Positions 1 through 10,100 of a DNA stretch of 64,000 nucleotides are shown piece after piece. Numbering within the stretch: position 1 is the stretch's first letter; the number at the start of each line of letters is the position of its first letter. A model generated the notes under the pieces. The model saw nothing but the letters and a program-made list of their open reading frames with translations, was not told the DNA's origin and made no database searches. Location of the stretch: assembly GCF_029625295.1 (NCBI RefSeq), contig NZ_CP121112.1, forward strand, positions 4,526,001 through 4,590,000. Direction: 5' to 3'. Source of the stretch: Flavobacterium gyeonganense. GTDB taxonomy: Bacteria; Bacteroidota; Bacteroidia; Flavobacteriales; Flavobacteriaceae. The position numbers were made by a program, and so were the translations under genes.

Positions 1-882
1 ACAGAAAAGTTAACAGCTCCCTTTATTGTGCTTCAGGGAACTACTGATCAGGTTTGTAATTATGCTGATACTAAGAAATATATGGATGGGCTGAAGCAGG
101 GAAAATTAATTTCGCTTTCTAAAGTTGGTCATGGTTTTTCGGTTACCAAAAATTGGTTACCACAGTTTATTGGGGCTTATAAAGAGATTTTAAACCTGTC
201 TTATACCAAACAAAAATCAGAACAGAATCTTTTAGAAAAAGAACAACATCTCACTCCTTTGCCTTTTGAAATGCCTTTAACTATAATTCCTGCAAAAGGT
301 AAGAACGAAGATTTACCTATTGCTTTTTTGATTTCAGGCGATGGCGGATGGACAAGTTTTGATCAGTCAGTTGGTGAAGCTTTGGCAGAGAAAGGAATTG
401 CTGTAGTAGGATTAGATGCCCAAAAATATTTTTGGAATGCTAAAACTCCGCTTGAAACTTCAAATTCTATATCGAAAGCTGTTGAGCATTATTTACAGCA
501 ATGGAATAAAAAAACATTTATTCTTGTCGGTTATTCATTTGGAGCCTCCATAGTGCCATTTGTAGCAGCAAATTTTACAGAGCCTTTAAAAGAAAAGTTA
601 AAAAGGGTTTACTCTTTATCGCCAGATATAAAAGCAGATTTTGAAATTCATATTGCCGATATGCTGAGTATGGGAAGTTCGAATGACAATTATAATGTGA
701 TTGCTGAAATGAAGAAAATAAAACCGTACAACCCAATTTGTTATTTTGGAAATGAAGAAGATTCTGAAACCCGTAAACGATTTTCAGAATCTGAAATTAA
801 AGTTATTGAGTTACCGGGTTCGCATCATTACAACAATGATTATAATAAAATTGCTGAAAGTATTTTAAAAGAAATTAGGTGA
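1..882 (+). CDS. VirJ/AcvB-like alpha/beta hydrolase (5' partial)
   Basis: The reading frame is already open at base 1, so the N-terminus lies outside the window; a GTG at 28 is an internal codon, not the start. The first ~60 residues hold the end of one alpha/beta-hydrolase domain (an Asp in QGTTDQV and a His in VGHGF fit acid and base positions). A second domain follows with ISGDGGW near its start, the nucleophile elbow GYSFG and a C-terminal SHH. This two-domain layout is that of the VirJ/AcvB family; AcvB of Agrobacterium is known as a lysyl-phosphatidylglycerol hydrolase. That function is only an inference here. It converges on the regulator gene at 1048. Confidence 0.75.
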   Translation, partial: TEKLTAPFIVLQGTTDQVCNYADTKKYMDGLKQGKLISLSKVGHGFSVTKNWLPQFIGAYKEILNLSYTKQKSEQNLLEKEQHLTPLPFEMPLTIIPAKGKNEDLPIAFLISGDGGWTSFDQSVGEALAEKGIAVVGLDAQKYFWNAKTPLETSNSISKAVEHYLQQWNKKTFILVGYSFGASIVPFVAANFTEPLKEKLKRVYSLSPDIKADFEIHIADMLSMGSSNDNYNVIAEMKKIKPYNPICYFGNEEDSETRKRFSESEIKVIELPGSHHYNNDYNKIAESILKEIR

Positions 883-1047
883 TTGTTTAAAATATAAATA
901 GGCTTTGAACTAAGATATTGATTAACCTCAATGGAGAATTTACCAAAACTTTTGTAAACCAGATAATCTTAATTCGGATTGGAAGCTAAGATTTTTTTAA
1001 CATAGTAAGATATTGCTGAACTTGAGGGAAACTACAATTGATTTCAA

Positions 1048-2762
1048 CTATTTATAATCTATAATTTCAAATAAAAGCTCATACCTGTCTCCTAATTTTT
1101 TCTTTAATCGTTGTTTGCTTTTTTTGATTGCATCAACTGTAACACCTAATAAACTGGATATTTCGTAATTATTATAATCTAATTTTTGGAGCATTATTAT
1201 TTTAAGGTTAGACTCTTTTAATTCCGGAAAATTTTCCATTACCGTATTATAAAAATCGCCATGCTGTTTTATGAACTCTCTTTTAAAGGCATTCCAGTTT
1301 TCATCTGTCATCAGATGAGAGTTTAATATTTCAAGAAGTTTGATTTTTTCTTCTTCCTGATATATTGAAGAAGAGTTTTTAATTTCTTCAAGTTCATTTT
1401 CTAAAATTGAGATCTGCTTATTTTTATTTTTAAGATACTCGGCATAGGTGTTTATGTCAGAACTGGCATCGTTGAGCTTCTTTTCAAAAAGCAGCCTGTC
1501 ATTTTCAAGTTTTATTTTTTTTGTGTGTAATTTTTTATTCAAATAACTATAGGTAATCAGACTTAATACTATCGTTAAGACTGAAATTAGAATTAAGATG
1601 ATTTTGATTTTTTCACCCTGTTCTAATTCTAATCGAATTTTGTTAGTATCATTTTCATACTTCTTTTTCTGAATAAGCCAGTACGATCTTTGCAGTACGG
1701 TATTACCGTTTGTCTTAAGCAGATATTCCTCAATTTGTTTCAGCTGACGTCTTAGCAGCAGCTCTTTTCCGGGATTTTCACCGTTCAGAATACTAAGTTT
1801 TAATTCAATGATTTCTTTCAATGAGCTTCTGTAGTAGGATTTTGAACTAGCGATTTTTCCGGCTCTTTCCAAAATTTTTTCAGTTTCAAATGTGTTTTTC
1901 AGCTTTAAAAGAATTTTGGCTAATAGTATCGAAGCATACATCTCATTCTTGTCAATCTTAAATTTTTGAGAATAGGAGATATCTTGTTTTAAGAAACTTA
2001 CAGCATCTTTCAGATTTCTTTTTTTTCATAAACAAGTGCTTTGTCTCCCAATATTTTTGCATATCTGACGCTGTCACCTATTTTTAATGCGATGGCTTCA
2101 GATTGGTTAAAATAACGCATTGCATTTGTTAAATCCTTATTTCTGAAATAACAGTTGCCAATTGCATTTAAAACCCCGGCATATTCGGAAGATGGTTTTT
2201 CCATATACTGCATGGATTTTTTATAATAGACAATGGCAGAATTATCTTCTACGGTAGACATGATCCAGCCAAAGAATTTAAAGGTTTCTTCGGGTAAAAT
2301 CATTTCTGAGGCTTCTATTTTATTACTTTCTTCCATTGTTTTGAGTACAATTGGAATTAGTTTATCAATCTGGCAATAGAAATATAAATATTTTGAATAA
2401 TTCAATTGGGTCCAGATAATAAGACTGGGGTCATTTAGTTTTTTGGATTCTTCAATTGATTTTAAATAATAAAACTCACTTCTCTTATTTATTTTGTCAA
2501 AGTATACCGAAAAGCCATTTGCCAGCAATGCGTGATATAAAATAGATGATGCTTTGCTGGAAGATTTTTCTAAATAAGCCAACCGTTTTTTGAGTTCGAC
2601 AGTATCTTTTTTAGGCTTATTTTCTTTTATAATTATCGATTCGATAGTACTGATTAAATCTGTAGAAGAATATTGGGATAGTTCTCGAGCATGTAAATTT
2701 TGAGATAGAAAAATGGCGAATAACACAAAAAAGAGTCTGTTTTTTTTTGTACAGAAAATCAT
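1048..2762 (-). pseudogene. TPR / membrane / LuxR-type HTH regulator, split by a frameshift
   Basis: Two reading frames, 2762-2010 and 1941-1048, make one protein. The upstream part has an N-terminal hydrophobic signal and TPR-like repeats and ends at a stop just after an A8 run (T8 at 2019-2026 on the + strand). Adding one A continues smoothly into KRNLKDAVSFLKQD and then the downstream part, giving about 571 residues. The second part has more TPR-like helices, a membrane segment (KIILILISVLTIVLSLITYS), a coiled coil and a C-terminal helix-turn-helix (ISSLLGVTVDAIKKSKQRL). Such proteins are common Bacteroidota one-component regulators. It is divergent from the surface-protein operon starting at 3234, which it may control (inference). 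Sequencing error, -1 slippage on the A run, or a true mutation are all possible. Confidence 0.8.
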
Positions 2763-3233
2763 TTTGAATAGGGCTTATTAGAAGTGGCTAAACTATAAAA
2801 ATAAATGTCTTTTTTAAATAAAAAAGTAGCACAATAGTATTTTTTTTTAAACTAATGGCTTGAAAATCTTAATTATAAAATTTTTCTTATACTCTTTAAA
2901 TTTCATTTCAGTATAAACAGAAAAAGATGTTTAATATCAGGTAAATTCTTTTTAAAGATATTCCCAATGCAATGAAGTTGAAAGCAATTGCTTTGAAATA
3001 TGTGACCTGCAATGAAAAAATTCACTTTTACTGCAATTTCTAAATCCTCACAAAAAGTGTTTTTTTTAAGTGTTTATAATTTAATGGTTTATGTTTTTTA
3101 GTAACGTGATTTGTCCCCCTTTTGTCTCTGCTTATTATTTAAATAGTCATTTTTTTTGAAATAATTTTGGGCTTTATTTATGAGATGTGAAACATCTTAT
3201 TTATGTCGAATTTTTAATTTTTAAATAATATCT
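2763..3233. other. Divergent intergenic region, 471 bp
   Basis: Very AT-rich spacer between the divergent TPR/LuxR-type regulator and the tail-collar gene, with several T runs. No clear TAnnTTTG promoter, terminator or convincing ORF was seen. It should contain the promoters of both flanking units, and it is the natural place to look for a binding site of the regulator. Confidence 0.4.
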
Positions 3234-4100
3234 ATGAAAACAAAATTACTATTAATGTTGTGTCTTTTTTGTGCAACAATGTCAAGTTATGCGCAAAGTT
3301 CAGCTTCTCAGTCAGGAATAGCAGTGCAGGGTATTGCCAGAGATGCTAATAATACTGCTTTATTAAATCAGACTATTAATCTTACATTTACGCTATATTA
3401 CCTGGATGCTTCCAGTATTGAACAGACTATTTATAAAATCACTAAAAATGTAACAACTGATGCATTTGGGGTATTCTCTGATGTAATAGATCCAACAGCG
3501 GTTAATAACAGCTTATTTGCTAATAATCCTGCTTATCTTAGAATTGAGAAAGGAACAGAGATTATCTCTGATGAAAAATTACGCCATGTACCGTATGCTA
3601 TTTCTGCTAACAATGGTGTTCCAACAGGATCCATTATGCCTTTTATCGGTACTGTTGCCCCGGAAGGCTGGGTACTTTGCAACGGAGCTGCTTTGCCAAC
3701 AACAGCGAAGGCCTTAATTGCTCTGGTTGGAAATAATGCACCTAATCTGCAGGGTATGTTTTTAAGAGGTACGGGTAACAGTCCTGTAAACAATCAGCCA
3801 GGACCGGCTTTAAAAGGAACACAAAACGATAGTTTTAAAAGCCATAACCACAGTGCATCGGCAAGTGATTCCGGGCATACTCATGGATATGGGGATATTT
3901 ACTATTCTGAGGGTGGTGGTAATATCGCCGTATCAGAAAGGAGAGGACTTAATGGTAATACTGATTATGATAATGCGGGATATGAAATTAGGAGAACTAG
4001 TGATACTGGATATGCAAATATATCTGTAACCACAGCAAATTCAGGAGATTCTGAAACAAGGCCTGTTAACTATGGTGTAAACTATATCATCAAATTGTAA
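3234..4100 (+). CDS. Exported phage tail-collar domain protein
   Basis: 288 residues with a clear signal peptide (MKTKLLLMLCLFCATMSSYA). Residues ~22-125 resemble the beta-rich N-terminal region of Bacteroidota surface proteins (QGIARDANNTALLNQTINL). From residue ~128 there is a phage tail-collar domain (PTGSIMPFIG, then PEGWVLCNG and LRGTG), the fold found in short tail fibres and microcystin-dependent proteins. Two HxH motifs (HNH and HTH, ~residues 203-216) recall metal-binding sites of trimeric tail fibres. It lies 10 bp upstream of the giant T9SS protein and is probably co-transcribed. Export by Sec is inferred from the signal peptide; surface display or a role in adhesion is a guess. 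Confidence 0.85.
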   Translation: MKTKLLLMLCLFCATMSSYAQSSASQSGIAVQGIARDANNTALLNQTINLTFTLYYLDASSIEQTIYKITKNVTTDAFGVFSDVIDPTAVNNSLFANNPAYLRIEKGTEIISDEKLRHVPYAISANNGVPTGSIMPFIGTVAPEGWVLCNGAALPTTAKALIALVGNNAPNLQGMFLRGTGNSPVNNQPGPALKGTQNDSFKSHNHSASASDSGHTHGYGDIYYSEGGGNIAVSERRGLNGNTDYDNAGYEIRRTSDTGYANISVTTANSGDSETRPVNYGVNYIIKL

Positions 4101-4110
4101 AGCTGTAATT

Positions 4111-7100
4111 ATGAAGAAAATAATTGCAGTTCTCGGAATGTTTGTTCTGGGGGCGGGACTTTATGCTCAAAATACGAATGGAGCTAAAATAGTACCCGTT
4201 TCGCAGGCAATTCAAAAAAATGGTTTCAGCATACAGGTTGGACTTCCATTTTTAGGACAAAATAAAACAGGGCCAAGGCGTACGAATCCTGCGGATATTC
4301 GTTTTCCATGGAATACGCTGTATTTATACAACACATTTGCAGAAGAATCTTTTGATGTTTCGAAAGGTTTTTATGGAGATAAGGTTTTGATTTCATGGAA
4401 TTTAAGAGCCAATGAAAATTTGGTAAAAAGTATCAAGATCTACAGAAGAGTCTACACAGAGGCAGGAAATCTTCCTTATAATTTAGTAGTAGGCCTTTCT
4501 TCTTCAGAAACTACTTATGAAGATAAATATGTAGAGGGAGGAGTTTTGTATGAATATAAGGTAGAAGCCCAGGGAATTAGTGGAACACCGGGGTTGTATA
4601 GTACTTATATTACCGGTATAGGATACAGAAATCCTACAGCTGTAGTAACGGGTAATATTAGTTATAAAGGCGGAAATCCTGTTAGTGATGTTGTGGTTAC
4701 AGCAACTCCAAGCGGCAGTGCTGTTGCCAAAGGCAGTGCTTTGAATATTCCTGCTTCTGGTTTTGTAGATCTTAAAGATTTAAAAACAGTAATTTCAAAT
4801 TCAGCAACTTTTCAGGCCTGGGTAAAACCAAATGGAGCTTATGCAAGCGATTCAGAAGCTGAGATTCGACTGTTTAGTATTTCCAGCTCGACAAGCAGTG
4901 ATAAAATTGATGTTGCAGTAAAACTGAATGCAGTTAGTAAATCAATAGACGTTACTATTGGCGGAAATAAATATACAATAATGAATTATTTTCCTTCTGG
5001 TAATTTAAACTCGAGAGGGAATGATCTGCTTGTACCTGTCTCAGATTTTAATAAATCTTTTGTGCATTTTTCTGTTGTACTAAATGATAATCAGACGCCT
5101 TTATTATATATTAACGGAAGGCAGATTACACAAGCTTATGTAACGGAAGCAGACAGTAAACTGAAAGGGGTTGATCCCTCTTATACAGCTCCTTATTTTA
5201 AAGCAACAATCCCTGTCGGGACCATGAAACTTTCGGGTGTTACCTGGGATAATGCTAAAGTGGGTGGAGGAAGATCAAGCTACGTTGATGAAATAAGAAT
5301 TTGGAAGGCAGCATTAGAATCCTCGGTAATCAGAACTGATTATTCCAGATTTATAAGCGGAAACGATTCCAGAATGATAACTTACCTGAGAGCTAATGAA
5401 AAAGCAGGAAGATATGCTTATGATTTGTCCCGCAGCGGATTTAATTTTAACCAAAATCACGGTAAACTCTGGGATGCTAATACAGCAGAAAGCAGTAAGG
5501 TTTTATGGGCAGCAGATGCAGATAATTATCCAACAACATCTCAATTAGGTATTTTAGGGGTTACAGACAGTAAAGGAAATTATCAAATCAGTGCCATTCA
5601 ATATTCGGGTACGGGAGAATCTTACAACATTACCCCAATGTATGGTCAGCATAAATTCGAACCAAATCAACAGTTGGTTTATTTAGGATTAGGTTCTGAA
5701 GTAGTAAATAAAATTGATTTTGTTGATCAGTCATCATTTAGCTTTAAAGGTGTAGTTGCTTATGATACTCGTGGAGTTTTTCCTTCTTATGTGAAAGTAG
5801 ACGGAAAAAAAACTGAAAATAAAAATGATGCATGGATTGATGGAGGAGCCAATATTCTTGATGAAGGATATAACTATTATGAAATAAATGGTGAAAAGTT
5901 TCCTAAAGCAAAATATTGGAAAAATGATGGAGGAACACCAACAGATAAGTCAGACGATTACTTAGAGCGTTATGCTTCAATCTATACAGCTGGAGCAAAT
6001 GTATATATTGACGGGAATATTGTACTGGATGCTAATAACATTCCAGTAGTTACAGATGATAACGGTTATTTTGACATCAGCGTTCCTATTGGAAAACACT
6101 ATATCACCATCAAAAAAGACGGCCATCAGTTTGTGTATAACGGACGTTTCCCTGCTGCGACAACTGAATTTAAAGAGTTTTTCGAAGACTCGAACGAGCC
6201 GGTTTATTTTGTAGACAACACCAAAGTTACCATAGTAGGTAAAGTAGTTGGAGGTGCTGTAGAGGCTGAAAAAGCTATTGGTTTTGGTGGCACAGGTCTG
6301 GTAACAAAAACGATTATCGATTCAGGAATAACAAAAAATCTTGAAGTCAGTGCAAAAAATAATATTGGTAAAGCTGATTTTACATTAGGCTATGCACCAG
6401 TTGGGGCCACGGTTACCAATTATACGAAGTTTAATTTTACAACTAATACAGCTTCAGGAGAATACAGGGTTGTGGTATTGCCTTTAAAATATAATTTGGA
6501 AGCAAATGATTTGGTTATTAAAAGCAATTCGGGTATTTCATTATTAAAAGCAGGGACTACAGAAACATTTGATTTTTCGGGAATTCCAGTTGTCAAAACA
6601 CCTGAGTTTAAGTATAAAGAGAGCAATGTAGATAAAAGCTTAACAGGAACACCTTACCATTACGAGAAAAGTTTTACGTACAGGTCAACCCCTGTATTGC
6701 AGGTAACGGAACAAACTTCTGATAAGACCATCAAAGTTGGAGAAAACTATTTATCTACAGAAAACTTTGCAACACCAATTTACTCCCAATTTAGTCTGTA
6801 TAAAATTGTAATGAATCGTTTTGAACGTTATACCAATAATGATTCAGGTACAGCTATCGAAGTAAAAGTTCCTGTAACTGATGGAGAATTGATAAAAACA
6901 AACAATCTTGCTTTACCAGATTCAGAGACCATTACAGCAGATGGAAGTACTTTAACGTACTCATTTAAAGGAGGAATTCCTTCAATTACGCCTCCATTTG
7001 AAATAAAAAGTACTTTAAAATACCGTTTAAACGAAGTAGATTATCAAGTTGAAAATTTTAAAGATACCGGAATTGTTTTGGGAGGAAAATCAGATGGAAG

Positions 7101-10100
7101 CCAGACTTTTGTTACAGCAGCACCAGACGTTCCTGCTATTATTTTAAGAGATCCGCCCGGTTCGAATAGTTTTGCTACACTTGAAGCAGGCGAAAGTGTT
7201 TCATTTACATCCGAAGCTTCTTTTGCTCATCAGGAAGGAGTTTCAGAAGAGCTTACCATTGCAGGCGGAATGTACTTTGAACTTCAGGGAGGTTTAGTGC
7301 CTACACCAAAAGTATCAATTGAGCAGCAAAATTCAGCAGTTACTGGTGTTGGTATTTCCAAAACTTCTCAGGATGGTAAAAGTGTAACAAGCACCTATAC
7401 CTTTAGTAAAGCAATTTCAACCAGTGATTCCCCGGATTATGTAGGTTCTGACGGGGATTTATACATTGGAAACTCAAAAAATATATTTTACGGTTCGTAC
7501 GATGAAATTAAAACGTCTAAAACAATACCACAAAAATTTGTAAATGGCGCCGCTATACCTTTGACTCCGGCAGAATATGTAAACTTAGGTACTACAAGCG
7601 ACCCAATTTACATCAGTAAGCAAAAGGCATTAACTTTTGTTGATAAACCTACTGAAACATTTTTTGTTTACTCGCAAAAGCATATTTTAAGCACTTTGAT
7701 TCCGGAGTATGAGTTGTTTATAACAAATAATTTGAACGGACCGGATCCTAACTCTGCTGCGAACGTACAAAAAAGAGCAGAATATGAAGAGAAAATCAGA
7801 TTGTGGCGAAAAGTGATTCAGGACAACGAAAAAGTTAAATTTGCCGCTAAAAGTGATCGTGCTGCCTATAAAACAGGTTTGACAGGCATTATAGCAAACT
7901 TTGCTAAAGGAGTTAAAGAAGCCTATGATGACATCAGCTTTCCGGCATCTAAAGAAAAATTATCGAATCAGCTTAATCAGTCTAATGAAATTAAAAATAT
8001 GCTTGAGTCTGAATTTGAGAAAAATATTTCTTTTGATTCAGGTTTGGGTACATATTCCCGTAGTGTAGAAACAAGTGTAGTATCTGCTTCAACTACTTCT
8101 TATAATGTCGTTCTTGATCAGTCAGTAGCAGCGATACTTGGTACTTCAGTAAATAAAGTTGGTCTGGAATTTAATACAAAAGCATTTTTTCAACAAGATT
8201 TTAATTCATCATTATCTACAGAAAAAACAACGACTACCAATATAAATTATACTTTTAAAGACAATGATAAAGCGAACTTTTTAAGTGTAGATGTAGTAAA
8301 CTCTTTTGATGGTAACGGTCCAGTATTTATTACACAAGGAGGAAGAACCTCATGTCCGTATGAAGGTGAAGAATTAACTCATTTTTATAATAAAACGGAC
8401 TACAGCGAGACGGCCACTGTAATTAATGAGCTGGTTGGTGATAAACGTGAAAAGTTAAACTTTGCTACACAAAAAGTAGAAGTACCTGTACTTATGGTAA
8501 CCAACAACGATGTTAGTAACGTTGTAGAAACCAGAAAAGCTGAATTTGAATTAAAACTTCAAAATAACAGTGCATCCGGTTCTGATGCTGATTTCTTATT
8601 AGTTGTAGACAATACCACTAATCCAAATAATGCTGTAATTAATATTGAGCCAAACGGTACAATTGTAAATGTTCCTTATGGAAAAGAAGTTATTTATAAA
8701 CTGACTTTAGGTAAATCTATTTCAGATATTTATGATTATAAGGACATAAAAATCAGACTGCAGTCATTATGTGACGGTGCAGATGTAAGTTCAGAAGTGC
8801 TTGTTTCGGCAAGTTTCGTTCCATCATGCTCAAGCGTAGCGGTAAGCGCGCCGCTGAACAACTGGGTGCACAATAGAGAAAAAGCATTTAATACAGATGG
8901 ATCAACTAAGCCGTTAGCTATAAATTTAACAGGTTATAATACCAAATTTAAAAGTTTCAGGAAAATTGACCTGGAATATAAATTAGAGACAAGTCCAAAC
9001 TGGATTCGTCTTCACACGTATTATGGAACTCCTGAATTTTATAATGAAGCGGTAAATAATAAAGAAACTGAGATTTCATCGATTGGCGCGGCTACGACCT
9101 TAAGTTATAATTTTGATATTGCAGGCTTAAAATTAGCAAATGGTAAATATCAAATTAGAGCTAGAAGTACCTGTACAAATGACACCGAATTTATTGCTGA
9201 GATTATCTCAGGAACAGTAGACCTGAGTGCGCCTCAATTATTTGGTACACCTTTGCCTACAAACGGTATCTTAAGTGCCGGTGATGATTTGAAAGTAAGT
9301 TTTAATGAAAATATTTTCTATAATTCCGCAGTAAGTACCATTGAAATAAAAGGGCAGACAAATCAATTAAAAATTGATCATAATGTAAGTTTACGTTTCG
9401 AGGGAAGTAACAATACGGCAGTAATCAATAGTCCTAAAATTAGTTCGGGGAATTTAAGTCTTGAATTTTGGTTGAATAATGAAACCAAAACTTCAAATGC
9501 TTCTATCGTTTCTCAGGATGGTGGTTTAAATATCGGCTTAAGCAACGGAAATATTTCCTTCACATTAGGGGATATTACTGTTCAAGGTGGATTGAAAAAC
9601 GACAATCTATTCCATCATTATGCTTTTACATACAACAGCAGCAATGGTGATTATAGAATTTTTGAAGATGATACTGAAATTGGTTCGAAAAGTGGTAAAG
9701 CTAACATGCAATTTGCCAACAATAATACTTTGTTAGTAGGAGGGAATACCTTTACAGGTAACGTACATGATCTTCGTTTATGGAATAAAGCATTAAGCAG
9801 AGAAGATTCTTATTCAAAAATGTATTCTAAATTAATAGGTAACGAAGCTAATCTGGTTGGGTTTTGGCCAATGAATGAAGGCAGGGATGCTTTAGCTAAA
9901 GATTTAGCAAGATTTAAGCATGCAACTGTAAACACTTCATGGGATATCAAGCCAAAAGGGAATTCGTATGACTTTGCTAACGGACAATATTTAGCAATGG
10001 ACAATGTGAACTTTGTTCAGATCACTAAAGAAATGGACGCCACTATGGAGTTTTGGATTAAAACAGGAACTTCTCAGGAAGCTACTGTTTTCTCAAACGG

